Assembly: GCA_036925085.1 (NCBI GenBank)
Contig: JAUPFP010000026.1
Location: 62,001-126,000 of the forward strand
Source of the DNA: Brachycybe producta
Taxonomy: Eukaryota; Arthropoda; Diplopoda; Playtdesmida; Andrognathidae
DNA length: 64,000 bases
Direction of reading: 5' to 3'
Shown here in pieces: positions 40,301 through 55,209 of this stretch. Positions within the stretch are counted from its first letter, which is position 1; every line of letters starts with the position of its first letter. The notes under the pieces were generated by a model. That model had not been told where the DNA came from, made no database searches, and saw nothing but the letters and a program-made list of their open reading frames with translations. The translations under genes were made by a program, and so were the position numbers.

Positions 40301-42613
40301 GAAATATTTTATTTTCAATGAATTTTAGAAGTTGCAAATCCATGAGCAAGCTTAGACACTTCAATGACGAACACTTTGAACTGGTGTAACTTTTGAAGCT
40401 TGCAGTGCACACCAGAATTGAAGACATTCCTGCATTCCTGATTGTAAAAGAAATGCAATGCATCTAACAGCTCCATTCTATGAAAATTAGTAAAAATTGT
40501 CCAAAAATGGCATTTTTTCATGAGTGCCCATTTTGGAAGTTTTTCAAAAAACAGCAAAAAATGAAATAACTGGTGTAACTTTTGAAGCATGAAGTGCACA
40601 CCAAAATTGAAGACATTCCTGCATTCCTGAATGTCCAAGGAATGCAATGAATCTAACAGCTTTATTCTACATGAAATATTTTATTTTCAATGAATTTTAG
40701 AAGATGCAAATCCATGAGCAAGCTTAGACACTTCAATGACGAACACTTTGAACTGGTGTAACTTTTGAAGCATGAAGTGCACACTAGAATTGAAGACATT
40801 ACTGCATTCCTGATTGTAAAAGGAATGCAATGCATCTAATAGCTCCATTCTATGAAAATTAGTAAAAATTGTGCAAAAATGACATTTTTTCATGAGTGCC
40901 CATTTTGGAAGTTTTTTCAAAAAACAGCAAAAAATGAAATAACTGGTGTAACTTTTGAAGCATGAAGTGCACACCGCAATTGAAGACATCCCTGCATTCC
41001 TGAGTGTCCAATGAATGCAATGAATATAACAGCTTCATTCTACATCAATTAGTTCATTTCTAATTAAGTTTAGAATTTGCAAATCCATGAGCAATCTTAG
41101 ACACTTCAATGATGCCCACTTTGAACTGGTGTAACTTTTGAAGCATGCAGTGCACACTGGAATTGAAGACAACACTGCATTCCTGATTGTAAAAGGAATG
41201 CAATGCATCTAACAGCTCCATTCTATGAAAATTAGTAAAAATTGTCCAAAAATTACATTTTTTCATGAGTGCCCATTTTGGAAGTTTTTCAAAAAACAGC
41301 AAAAAATGAATTAACTGGTGTAACTTTTGAAGCATGAAGTGCACACCAAAATTGAAGACATCCCTGCATTCCTGAGTGTGCAATGAATGCAATGAATTTA
41401 ACATCTTCATTCTACATCAATTATTTCATTTTCAATGAATTTTATAAGTTGCAAATCCATGAGCAAGTTTAGACACTTCAATGACGAACACTTTGAACTG
41501 GTAACTTTTGAAGCATGCAGTGCACACTGGAATTGAAGACATCACTACATTCCTCATTGTAAAAGGAATGCAATGCATCTAACAGCTCCATTCTATGAAA
41601 ATTAGTAAAAATTGTCCAAAAATTACATTTTTTCATGAGTGCCCATTTTGGAAGTTTTTCAAAAAACAGCAAAAAATGAAATAACTGGTGTAACTTTTGA
41701 AGCATGAAGTGCACACCAAAATTGAAGACATTCCTGCATTCCTGAATGTCCAAGGAATGCAATGATTCTAACAGCTTTATTCTACATAAAATATTTTTTT
41801 TAATGAATTTTAGAAGTTGCAAATCCATGAGCAAGCTTAGACACTTCAATGACGAACACTTTGAACTGGTGTAACTTTTGAAGCATGCAGTGCACACTGG
41901 AATTGAAAACATCACTGCATTCCTCATTGTAAAAGGAATGCAATGCATCTAACAGCTCCATTCTATGAAAATTAGTAAAAATTGTTCAAAAATGACATTT
42001 TTTCATGAGTGCCCGTCTTGGAAGTTTTTAAAAAATGGCAAAAATAAAATAACTGGTGTAACTTTTGAAGCATGAAGTGCACACCAAAATTGAAGACATT
42101 CCTGCATTCCTGAATGTCCAAGGAATGCAATGATTCTAACAGCTTTATTCTACATAAAATATTTTTTTTAATGAATTTTAGAAGTTGCAAATCCATGAGC
42201 AAGCTTAGACACTTCAATGACGAACACTTTGAACTGGTGTAACTTTTGAAGCATGCAGTGCACACTAAAATTGAAGACATCACTGCATTCCTGATTGTAA
42301 AAGGAATGCAATGCATCTAACAGCTCCATTCTATGAAAATTAGTAAAAATTGTCCAAAAATGACATTTTTTCATGAGTGCCCATCTTGGAAGTTTTTCAA
42401 AAAACAGCAAAAAATGAAATAACTTTTGTAACTTTTGAAGCATGAAGTGCACACCAAAATTGAAGACATCCCTGCATTTCTATATGAACAAGGAATGCTA
42501 TGAATCTAACAGCTTTATTCTACATCAAATATTTCATTTTCATTGAATTTTAGAAGTTGCAAATTCATGAGCAAGCTTAGACACTTCAATGACGAACACT
42601 TTGAACTGGTGTA
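37350..42613. repeat. ~2.6-kb (seven-unit) tandem duplication
   Basis: About 37.37-39.97 kb is repeated at 39.97-42.6 kb with an offset of 2,598-2,599 bp, close to seven units. Both copies share unusual features such as the 2-nt shorter ACTGGTAACTTTTG at 38898 and 41496, and ACATTCCTCATTG at ~38949 and ~41547. Confidence 0.85.
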
Positions 42614-42869
42614 ATTTTGAAGCATGCAGTGCACGCTGGAATTGAAGACATCACTGCATTCCTGATAGTAAAAGGAATGCAATGCATCTAACAGCTCCAT
42701 TCTATGAAAACTAGTAAAAATTGTCCAAAAATGACATTTTTTCATAAGTGCCCATCTTGGAAGTTTTTCAAAAAATGGCAAAAAATAAAATAACTTGTGT
42801 AACTTTTGAAGCATGAAGTGCACACCAAAATTGAAGACATTCCTGCATTCCTGAATGTCCAAGGAATGC

Positions 42870-43911
42870 AATGAATCTAACAGCTTTATTCTACATAAAA
42901 TATTTTTTTTAATGAATTTTAGAAGTTGCAAATCCATGAGCAAGCTTAGACACTTCAATGACGAACACTTTGAACTGGTGTAACTTTTGAAGCTTGCAGT
43001 GCACACCAAAATTGAAGACATTCCTGCTTTCCTGATTGTAAAAGGAATGCAATGCATCTAACAGCTCCATTCTATAAAAATTAGTAAAAATTGTCCAAAA
43101 ATTACATTTTTTCATGAGTGCCCATTTTGGAAGTTTTTCAAAAAACAGCAAAAAATGAAATAACTGGTGGAACTTTTGAAGCATGAAGTGCACACCAAAA
43201 TTGAAGACATCCCTGCATTCCTGAGTGTCCAATGAATGCAATGAATATAACAGCTTCATTCTACATCAATTAGTTCATTTCTAATTAAGTTTAGAAGTTG
43301 CAAATCCATGAGCAATCTTAGACACTTCAATGACGCCCGCTTTGAACTGGTGTAACTTTTGAAGCATGCAGTGCACACTGGAATTGAAGACATCACTGCA
43401 TTCCTGATTGTAAAAGGAATGCAATGCATCTAACAGCTCCATTCTATGAAAATTAGTAAAAATTGTCCAAAAATGACATTTTTTCATAAGTGCCCATCTT
43501 GGAAGTTTTTCAAAAAACAGCAAAAAATGAAATAACTGGTGTAACTTTTGAAGCATGAAGTGCACACCAAAATTGAAGACATCCCTGCATTTCTATATGA
43601 ACAAGGAATGCTATGAATCTAACAGCTTTATTCTACATCAAATATTTCATTTTCATTGAATTTTAGAAGTTGCAAATTCATGAGCAAGCTTAGACACTTC
43701 AATGACGAACACTTTGAACTGGTGTAATTTTGAAGCATGCAGTGCACCCTGGAATTGAAGACATCACTGCATTCCTGATAGTAAAAGGAATGCAATGCAT
43801 CTAACAGCTCCATTCTATGAAAACTAGTAAAAATTGTCCAAAAATGACATTTTTTCATAAGTGCCCATCTTGGAAGTTTTTCAAAAAACAGCAAAAAATG
43901 AAATAACTGGT
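42870..43911. repeat. Dispersed satellite block, copy 1 (offset 7,606 bp)
   Basis: Matches 50476-51517, including the rare TTTCTATATGAACAAGG segment and the shortened GTGTAATTTTGAAGC. The second copy is joined directly to proximal-type sequence. Confidence 0.7.
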
Positions 43912-45070
43912 TTAACTTTTGAAGCATGAAGTGCACACCAAAATTGTAGACATTCCTGCATTCCTGAATGTCCAAAAAATGCAATGAATCTAACAGCTTT
44001 GTTCTACATCAACTATTTCATTTTTAATGAATTTTAGAAGTTGCAAATCCATGAGCAAGCTTAGACACTTCAATGACGAACACTTTGAACTGGTGTAACT
44101 TTTGAAGAATGCAGTGCACACTGTAATTGAAGACATCACTGGATTCCTGATTGTAAAAGGAATGCATCTAACAGCTCTATTCTATGAAAATTAGTAAAAA
44201 TTGTCCAAAAATGACATTTTTTCATGAGTGCCCGTTTTGGAAGTTTTTCAAAAAATGGCAAAAAATAAAATAACTGGTGTAACGTTTGAAGCATGAAGTG
44301 CACACCGAAATTGAAGACATCCATGCATTCTTGAGTGTCCAATGAATGCAATGAATCTAACAGCTTTATTCTACATCAACTATTTCATTTTTAATGAATT
44401 TTAGAAGTTGCAAATCCATGAGCAAGCTTAGACACTTCAATGACGAACACTTTGAACTGGTGTAACTTTTGAAGCATGCAGTGCACACTGGAATTGAAGA
44501 CATCACTGCATTCCTGATTGTAAAAGGAATGCAATGCATCTAACCGCTCCACTCTATGAATATTAGTAAAAATTGTCCAAAAATGACATTTTTTCATGAG
44601 TGCCCGTCTTGGAAGTTTTTCAAAAAACAGCAAAAAATGAATTAACTGGTGTAACTTTTGAAGCATGAAGTGCACACCAAAATTGAAGACATCCCTGCAT
44701 TCCTGAATGTCCAAGGAATGCAATGAATCTAACAGCTTTATTCTACATGAAATATTTCATTTCCAATGAATTTTAGAAGTTGCAAATCCATGAGCAAGCT
44801 TAGACACTTCAATGACGAACACTTTGAATTGGTGTAACTTTTGAAGCATGAAGTGCACACCGAAATTGAAGACATCCCTGCATTCCTGAGTGTCCAATGA
44901 ATGCAATGAAGATAACAGCTTCATTCTACATTAATTAGTTCATTTCCAATTAAGTTTAGAAGTTGCAAATCCATGAGCAAGCTTAGACACTTCAATGACG
45001 AACACTTTGAACTGGTGTAACTTTTGAAGCATGCAGTGCACACTGGAATTGAAGACATCACTTCATTCTT

Positions 45071-48000
45071 GATTGTAAAAGGAATGCAATGCATCTAACA
45101 GCTCCATTCTATAAAAATTAGTAAAAATTGTGCAAAAATGACATTTTTTCATGAGTGCTCATTTTGGAAGTTTTTCAAAAAATGGCAAAAAATATAATAA
45201 CTGGTGTAACTTTTGAAGCATGAAGTGCACACCAAAATTGAAGACATCCCTGCATTCCTGAGTGTCCAATGAATGCAATGAATATAACAAATTCATTCTA
45301 CATCAATTAGTTCATTTCCAATTAAGTTTAGAAGTTGCAAATCCATGAGCAAGCTTAGACACTTCAATGACGAACACTTTGAACTGGTGTAACTTTTGAA
45401 GCTTGCAGTGCACACCAAAATTGAAGACATTCCTGCATTCCTGATTGTAAAAGGAATGCAATGCATCTAACAGCTCCATTCTATGAAAATTAGTAAAAAT
45501 TGTCCAAAAATGACATTTTTTCATGAGTGCCCATTTTGGAAGTTTTTCAAAAAACAGCAAAAAATGAAATAACTGGTGTAACTTTTGAAGCATGAAGTGC
45601 ACACCAAAATTGAAGACATTCCTGCATTCCTGAATGTCCAAGGAATGCAATGATTCTAACAGCTTTATTCTACATAAAATATTTTTTTTTAATGAATTTT
45701 AGAAGTTGCAAATCCATGAGCAAGCTTAGACACTTCAATGACGAACACTTTGAACTGGTGTAACTTTTGAAGCTTGCAGTGCACACCAGAATTGAAGACA
45801 TTCCTGCATTCCTGATTGTAAAAGAAATGCAATGCATCTAACAGCTCCATTCTATGAAAATTAGTAAAAATTGTCCAAAAATGGCATTTTTTCATGAGTG
45901 CCCATTTTGGAAGTTTTTCAAAAAACAGCAAAAAATGAAATAACTGGTGAAACTTTTGAAGCATGAAGTGCACACCAAAATTGTAGACATTCCTGCATTC
46001 CTGAATGTCCAAAAAATGCAATGAATCTAACAGCTTTGTTCTACATCAACTATTTCATTTTTAATGAATTTTAGAAGTTGCAAATCCATGAGCAAGCTTA
46101 GACACTTCAATGACGAACACTTTGAACTGGTGTAACTTTTGAAGCATGCAGTGCACACTGGAATTGAAGACATCACTGCATTCCTGATTGTAAAAGGAAT
46201 GCAATGCATCTAACCGCTCCATTCTATGAAAATTAGTAAAAATTGTCCAAAAATGACATTTTTTCATGAGTGCCCATCTTGGAAGTTTTTCAAAAAACAG
46301 CAAAAAATGAAATAACTGGTTTAACTTTTGAAGCATGAAGTGCACACCAAAATTGTAGACATTCCTGCATTCCTGAATGTCCAAAAAATGCAATGAATCT
46401 AACAGCTTTGTTCTACATCAACTATTTCATTTTTAATGAATTTTAGAAGTTGCAAATCCATGAGCAAGCTTAGACACTTCAATGAAGAACACTTTGAACT
46501 GGTGTAACTTTTGAAGCATGCAGTGCACACTGGAATTGAAGACATCACTGCATTCCTGATTGTAAAAGGAATGCAATGCATCTAACCGCTCCACTCTATG
46601 AATATTAGTAAAAATTGTCCAAAAATGACATTTTTTCATGAGTGCCCGTCTTGGAAGTTTTTCAAAAAACAGCAAAAAATGAATTAACTGGTGTAACTTT
46701 TGAAGCATGAAGTGCACACCAAAATTGAAGACATCTCTGCATTCCTGAATGTCCAAGGAATGCAATGAATCTAACAGCTTTGTTCTACATCAACTATTTC
46801 ATTTTTAATGAATTTTAGAAGTTGCAAATCCATGAGCAAGCTTAGACACTTCAATGACGAACACTTTGAACTGGTGTAACTTTTGAAGAATGCAGTGCAC
46901 ACTGGAATTGAAGACATCACTGCATTCCTGATTGTAAAAGGAATGCAATGCATCTAACAGCTCCATTCTATGAAAACTAGTAAAAATTGTCCAAAAATGA
47001 CATTTTTTCATGAGTGCCCATCTAGGAAGTTTTTCAAAAAATGGCAAAAAATGAAATAACTGGTTTAACTTTTGAAGCATGAAGTGCACACCAAAATTGA
47101 AGACACTCCTGCATTCCTGAGTGTCCAATGAATGCAATGAATATAACAGCTTCATTCTACATCAATTAGTTCATTTCTAATTAAGCTTAGAAGTTGCAAA
47201 TCCATGAGCAATCATAGACACTTCAATGATGCCCACTTTGAACTGGTGTAACTTTTGAAGCATGCAGTGCACACTGGAATTGAAGACATCACTGCATTCC
47301 TCATTGTAAAAAGAATGCAATGCATCTAACAGCTCCATTCTATGAAAATTAGTAAAATTTGTCCAAAAATGACATTTTTTCATGAGTGCCCGTCTTGGAA
47401 GCTTTTCAAAAAATGGCAAAAAATAAAATAACTGGTGTAACTTTTGAAGCATGAAGTGCACACCAAAATTGAAGACATTCCTGCATTCCTGAATGTCCAA
47501 GGAATGCAATGAATCTAACAGCTTTATTCTACATAAAATATTTTTTTTAATGAATTTTAGAAGTTGCAAATCCATGAGCAAGCTTAGACACTTCAATGAC
47601 GAACACTTTGAACTGGTGTAACTTTTGAAGCTTGCAGTGCACACCAAAATTGAAGACATTCCTGCTTTCCTGATTGTAAAAGGAATGCAATGCATCTAAC
47701 AGCTCCATTCTATAAAAATTAGTAAAAATTGTGCAAAAATGACATTTTTTCATGAGTGCTCATTTTGGAAGTTTTTCAAAAAATGGCAAAAAATAAAATA
47801 ACTGGTGTAACATTTGAAGCATGAAGTGCACACCAAAATTGAAGACATCCCTGCATTCCTGAGTGTCCAATGAATGCAATGAATATAACAAATTCATTCT
47901 ACATCAATTAGTTCATTTCCAATTAAGTTTAGAAGTTGCAAATCCATGAGCAAGCTTAGACACTTCAATGACGAACACTTTGAACTGGTGTAACTTTTGA

Positions 48001-49721
48001 AGCTTGCAGTGCACACCAAAATTGAAGACATTCCTGCATTCCTGATTGTAAAAGGAATGCAATGCATCTAACAGCTCCATTCTATGAAAATTAGTAAAAA
48101 TTGTCCAAAAATGACATTTTTTCATGAGTGCCCATTTTGGAAGTTTTTCAAAAAACAGCAAAAAATGAAATAACTGGTGTAACTTTTGAAGCATGAAGTG
48201 CACACCAAAATTGAAGACATTCCTGCATTCCTGAATGTCCAAGGAATGCAATGATTCTAACAGCTTTATTCTACATAAAATATTTTTTTTTAATGAATTT
48301 TAGAAGTTGCAAATCCATGAGCAAGCTTAGACACTTCAATGTCGAACACTTTGAACTGGTGTAACTTTTGAAGCTTGCAGTGCACACCAGAATTGAAGAC
48401 ATTCCTGCATTCCTGATTGTAAAAGAAATGCAATGCATCTAACAGCTCCATTCTATGAAAATTAGTAAAAATTGTCCAAAAATGGCATTTTTTCATGAGT
48501 GCCCATTTTGGAAGTTTTTCAAAAAACAGCAAAAAATGAAATAACTGGTGAAACTTTTGAAGCATGAAGTGCACACCAAAATTGTAGACATTCCTGCATT
48601 CCTGAATGTCCAAAAAATGCAATGAATCTAACAGCTTTGTTCTACATCAACTATTTCATTTTTAATGAATTTTAGAAGTTGCAAATCCATGAGCAAGCTT
48701 AGACACTTCAATGACGAACACTTTGAACTGGTGTAACTTTTGAAGCATGCAGTGCACACTGGAATTGAAGACATCACTGCATTCCTGATTGTAAAAGGAA
48801 TGCAATGCATCTAACCGCTCCATTCTATGAAAATTAGTAAAAATTGTCCAAAAATGACATTTTTTCATGAGTGCCCATCTTGGAAGTTTTTCAAAAAACA
48901 GCAAAAAATGAAATAACTGGTTTAACTTTTGAAGCATGAAGTGCACACCAAAATTGTAGACATTCCTGCATTCCTGAATGTCCAAAAAATGCAATGAATC
49001 TAACAGCTTTGTTCTACATCAACTATTTCATTTTTAATGAATTTTAGAAGTTGCAAATCCATGAGCAAGCTTAGACACTTCAATGAAGAACACTTTGAAC
49101 TGGTGTAACTTTTGAAGCATGCAGTGCACACTGGAATTGAAGACATCACTGCATTCCTGATTGTAAAAGGAATGCAATGCATCTAACCGCTCCACTCTAT
49201 GAATATTAGTAAAAATTGTCCAAAAATGACATTTTTTCATGAGTGCCCGTCTTGGAAGTTTTTCAAAAAACAGCAAAAAATGAATTAACTGGTGTAACTT
49301 TTGAAGCATGAAGTGCACACCAAAATTGAAGACATCTCTGCATTCCTGAATGTCCAAGGAATGCAATGAATCTAACAGCTTTGTTCTACATCAACTATTT
49401 CATTTTTAATGAATTTTAGAAGTTGCAAATCCATGAGCAAGCTTAGACACTTCAATGACGAACACTTTGAACTGGTGTAACTTTTGAAGAATGCAGTGCA
49501 CACTGGAATTGAAGACATCACTGCATTCCTGATTGTAAAAGGAATGCAATGCATCTAACAGCTCCATTCTATGAAAACTAGTAAAAATTGTCCAAAAATG
49601 ACATTTTTTCATGAGTGCCCATCTAGGAAGTTTTTCAAAAAATGGCAAAAAATGAAATAACTGGTTTAACTTTTGAAGCATGAAGTGCACACCAAAATTG
49701 AAGACACTCCTGCATTCCTGA
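45071..49721. repeat. Second ~2.6-kb-period duplication in the distal satellite
   Basis: 45071-47120 matches 47672-49721 with an offset of 2,601 bp. The ~550 bp between the copies is ordinary satellite. It is a different seven-unit set from the duplication at 37.4-42.6 kb. Confidence 0.8.
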
Positions 49722-51517
49722 ATGTCCAAAAAATGCAATGAATCTAACAGCTTTGTTCTACATCAACTATTTCATTTTTAATGAATTTTAGAAGTTGCAA
49801 ATCCATGAGCAAGCTTAGACACTTCAATGACAAACACTTTGAACTGGTGTAACTTTTGAAGCATGCAGTGCACACTGTAATTGAAGACATCACTGGATTC
49901 CTGATTGTAAAAGGAATGCATCTAACAGCTCTATTCTATGAAAATTAGTAAAAATTGTCCAAAAATGACATTTTTTCATGAGTGCCCGTTTTGGAAGTTT
50001 TTCAAAAAATGGCAAAAAATAAAATAACTGGTGTAACGTTTGAAGCATGAAGTGCACACCGAAATTGAAGACATCCATGCATTCTTGAGTGTCCAATGAA
50101 TGCAATGAATCTAACAGCTTTATACTACATCAACTATTTCATTTTTAATGAATTTTAGAAGTTGCAAATCCATGAGCAAGCTTAGACACTTCAATGACGA
50201 ACACTTTGAACTGGTGTAACTTTTGAAGAATGCAGTGCACACTGGAATTGAAGACATCACTGCATTCCTGATTGTAAAAGGAATGCAATGCATCTAACAG
50301 CTCCATTCTATGAAAACTAGTAAAAATTGTCCAAAAATGACATTTTTTCATGAGTGCCCATTTTGGAAGTTTTTCAAAAAACAGCAAAAAATGAAATAAC
50401 TGGTGTAACTTTTGAAGCATGAAGTGCACACCAAAATTGAAGACATTCCTGCATTCCTGAATGTCCAAGGAATGCAATGATTCTAACAGCTTTATTCTAC
50501 ATAAAATATTTTTTTTAATGAATTTTAGAAGTTGCAAATCCATGAGCAAGCTTAGACACTTCAATGACGAACACTTTGAACTGGTGTAACTTTTGAAGCT
50601 TGCAGTGCACACCAAAATTGAAGACATTCCTGCTTTCCTGATTGTAAAAGGAATGCAATGCATCTAACAGCTCCATTCTATAAAAATTAGTAAAAATTGT
50701 CCAAAAATTACATTTTTTCATGAGTGCCCATTTTGGAAGTTTTTCAAAAAACAGCAAAAAATGAAATAACTGGTGGAACTTTTGAAGCATGAAGTGCACA
50801 CCAAAATTGAAGACATCCCTGCATTCCTGAGTGTCCAATGAATGCAATGAATATAACAGCTTCATTCTACATCAATTAGTTCATTTCTAATTAAGTTTAG
50901 AAGTTGCAAATCCATGAGCAATCTTAGACACTTCAATGACGCCCGCTTTGAACTGGTGTAACTTTTGAAGCATGCAGTGCACACTGGAATTGAAGACATC
51001 ACTGTATTCCTGATTGTAAAAGGAATGCAATGCATCTAACAGCTCCATTCTATGAAAATTAGTAAAAATTGTCCAAAAATGACATTTTTTCATGAGTGCC
51101 CATCTTGGAAGTTTTTCAAAAAACAGCAAAAAATGAAATAACTGGTGTAACTTTTGAAGCATGAAGTGCACACCAAAATTGAAGACATCCCTGCATTTCT
51201 ATATGAACAAGGAATGCTATGAATCTAACAGCTTTATTCTACATCAAATATTTCATTTTCATTGAATTTTAGAAGTTGCAAATTCATGAGCAAGCTTAGA
51301 CACTTCAATGACGAACACTTTGAACTGGTGTAATTTTGAAGCATGCAGTGCACGCTGGAATTGAAGACATCACTGCATTCCTGATAGTAAAAGGAATGCA
51401 ATGCATCTAACAGCTCCATTCTATGAAAACTAGTAAAAATTGTCCAAAAATGACATTTTTTCATAAGTGCCCATCTTGGAAGTTTTTCAAAAAACAGCAA
51501 AAAATGAAATAACTGGT

Positions 51518-52120
51518 GTAACTTTTGAAGCATGAAGTGCACACCGAAATTGAAGACATCCCTGCATTCCTGAGTGTCCAATGAATGCAATGAACATAAC
51601 AGCTTCATTCTACATCGATTAGTTCATATCCAATTAAGTTTAGAAGTTGCAAATCCATGAGCAATCTTATACACTTCAATGACGCCCACTTTGAACTGGT
51701 GTAACTTTTGAAGCATGCAGTGCACACTGGAATTGAAGACATCACTGCATTCCTGATTGTAAAAGGAATGCAATGCATCTAACAGCCCTATTCTATGAAA
51801 ATTAGTAAAAATTGTCCAAAAATGACATTTTTTCATGAGTGCCCATTTTGGAAGTTTTTCAAAAAACAGCAAAAAATGAAATAACTGGTGTAACTTTTGA
51901 AGCATGAAGTGCACACCGAAATTGAAGACATCCCTGCATTCCTGAGTGTCCAATGAATGCAATGAACATAACAGCTTCATTCTACATCGATTAGTTCATA
52001 TCCAATTAAGTTTAGAAGTTGCAAATCCATGAGCAACTTATACACTTCAATGACGCCCACTTTGAACTGGTGTAACTTTTGAAGCATGCAGTGCACACTG
52101 GAATTGAAGACATCACTGCA
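51518..52120. repeat. Proximal-type patch within the distal satellite
   Basis: The CATCGATTAGTTCATATCC and GCAATCTTATACACTTC markers, and an A half with CAGCCCTATTC, return here for about 600 bp and then stop. The patch is almost identical to proximal units such as 20960-21316. It is a likely gene-conversion or crossover product. Confidence 0.8.
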
Positions 52121-55100
52121 TTCCTCATTGAAATGAATGCAATGCATAATAACAGCTCCATTCTATGAAAATTAGTAAAAATTGTCCAAAAATTACATTT
52201 TTTCTTGAGTGCCCATTTTGGAAGTTTTTCAAAAAACAGCAAAAAATGAATTAACTGGTGTAACTTTTGAAGCATGAAGTGCACACCGAATTTGAAGACA
52301 TCCCTGCATTCCTGAGTGTGCAATGAATGCAATGAATTTAACATCTTCATTCTACATCAATTATTTCATTTTCAATGAATTTTATAAGTTGCAAATCCAT
52401 GAGCAAGTTTAGACACTTCAATGACGAACACTTTGAACTGGTGTAACTTTTGAAGCATGCAGTGCACACTGGAATTGAAGACATCACTACATTCCTCATT
52501 GTAAAAGGAATGCAATGCATCTAACAGCTCCATTCTATGAAAATTAGTAAAAATTGTCCAAAAATTACATTTTTTCATGAGTGCCCATTTTGGAAGTTTT
52601 TCAAAAAACAGCAAAAAATGAAATAACTGGTGTAACTTTTGAAGCATGAAGTGCACACCAAAATTGAAGACATTCCTGCATTCCTGAATGTCCAAGGAAT
52701 GCAATGAATATAACAGCTTTATTCTACATAAAATATTTTTTTTAATGAATTTTAGAAGTTGCAAATCCATGAGCAAGCTTAGACACTTCAATGACGAACA
52801 CTTTGAACTGGTGTAACTTTTGAAGCATGCAGTGCACACTGGAATTGAAGACATCACTTCATTCTTGATTGTAAAAGGAATGCAATGCATCTAACAGCTC
52901 CATTCTATAAAAATTAGTAAAAATTGTGCAAAAATGACATTTTTTCATGAGTGCTCATTTTGGAAGTTTTTCAAAAAATGGCAAAAAATAAAATAACTGG
53001 TGTAACTTTTGAAGCATGAAGTGCACACCAAAATTGAAGACATCCCTGCATTCCTGAGTGTCCAATGAATGCAATGAATATAACAAATTCATTCTACATC
53101 AATTAGTTCATTTCCAATTAAGTTTAGAAGTTGCAAATCCATGAGCAAGCTTAGACACTTCAATGACGAACACTTTGAACTGGTGTAACTTTTGAAGCTT
53201 GCAGTGCACACCAAAATTGAAGACATTCCTGCATTCCTGATTGTAAAAGGCATGCAATGCATCTAACAGCTCCATTCTATGAAAATTAGTAAAAATTGTC
53301 CAAAAATTACATTTTTTCATGAGTGCCCATTTTGGAAGTTTTTCAAAAAACAGCAAAAAATGAAATAACTGGTGTAACTTTTGAAGCATGAAGTGCACAC
53401 CAAAATTGAAGACATTCCTGCATTCCTGAATGTCCAAGGAATGCAAAGATTCTAACAGCTTTGTTCTACATAAAATATTTTTTTTTAATGAATTTTAGAA
53501 GTTGCAAATCCATGAGCAAGCTTAGACACTTCAATGACGAACACTTTGAACTGGTGTAACTTTTGAAGCATGCAGTGCACACTGGAATTGAAGACATCAC
53601 TGCATTCCTCATTGTAAAAAGAATGCAATGCATCTAACAGCTCCATTCTATGAAAATTAGTAAAATTTGTCCAAAAATGACATTTTTTCATGAGTGCCCG
53701 TCTTGGAAGTTTTTCAAAAAATGGCAAAAAATAAAATAACTGGTGTAACTTTTGAAGCATGAAGTGCACACCAAAATTGAAGACATTCCTGCATTCCTGA
53801 ATGTCCAAGGAATGCAATGAATCTAACAGCTTTATTCTACATAAAATATTTTTTTTAATGAATTTTAGAAGTTGCAAATCCATGAGCAAGCTTAGACACT
53901 TCAATGACGAACACTTTGAACTGGTGTAACTTTTGAAGCTTGCAGTGCACACCAAAATTGAAGACATTCCTGCTTTCCTGATTGTAAAAGGAATGCAATG
54001 CATCTAACAGCTCCATTCTATAAAAATTAGTAAAAATTGTCCAAAAATTACATTTTTTCATGAGTGCCCATTTTGGAAGTTTTTCAAAAAACAGCAAAAA
54101 ATGAAATAACTAATGGAACTTTTGAAGCATGAAGTGCACACCAAAATTGAAGACATCCCTGCATTCCTGAGTGTCCAATGAATGCAATGAATATAACAGC
54201 TTCATTCTACATCAATTAGTTCATTTCTAATTAAGTTTAGAAGTTGCAAATCCATGAGCAATCTTAGACACTTCAATGACGCCCGCTTTGAACTGGTGTA
54301 ACTTTTGAAGCATGCAGTGCACACTGGAATTGAAGACATCACTGCATTCCTGATTGTAAAAGGAATGCAATGCATCTAACAGCTCCATTCTATGAAAATT
54401 AGTAAAAATTGTCCAAAAATGACATTTTTTCATGAGTGCCCATCTTGGAAGTTTTTCAAAAACAGCAAAAAATGAAATAACTGGTGTAACTTTTGAAGCA
54501 TGAAGTGCACACCAAAATTGAAGACATCCCTGCATTTCTATATGAACAAGGAATGCTATGAATCTAACAGCTTTATTCTACATCAAATATTTCATTTTCA
54601 TTGAATTTTAGAAGTTGCAAATCCATGAGCAAGCTTAGACACTTCAATGACGAACACTTTGAACTGGTGTAACTTTTGAAGCATGCAGTGCACACTGGAA
54701 TTGAAGACATCACTGCATTCCTGATTGTAAAAGGAATGCAATGCATCTAACCGCTCCACTTTATGAATATTAGTAAAAATTGTCCAAAAATGACATTTTT
54801 TCATGAGTGCCCGTCTTGGAAGTTTTTCAAAAAACAGCAAAAAATGAATTAACTGGTGTAACTTTTGAAGCATGAAGTGCACACCAAAATTGAAGACATC
54901 TCTGCATTCCTGAATGTCCAAGGAATGCAATGAATCTAACAGCTTTGTTCTACATCAACTATTTCATTTTTAATGAATTTTAGAAGTTGCAAATCCATGA
55001 GCAAGCTTAGACACTTCAATGACGAACACTTTGAACTGGTGTAACTTTTGAAGAATGCAGTGCACACTGGAATTGAAGACATCACTGCATTCCTGATTGT

Positions 55101-55209
55101 AAAAGGAATGCAATGCATCTAACAGCTCCATTCTATGAAAACTAGTAAAAATTGTCCAAAAATGACATTTTTTCATGAGTGCCCATCTTGGAAGTTTTTC
55201 AAAAAATGG

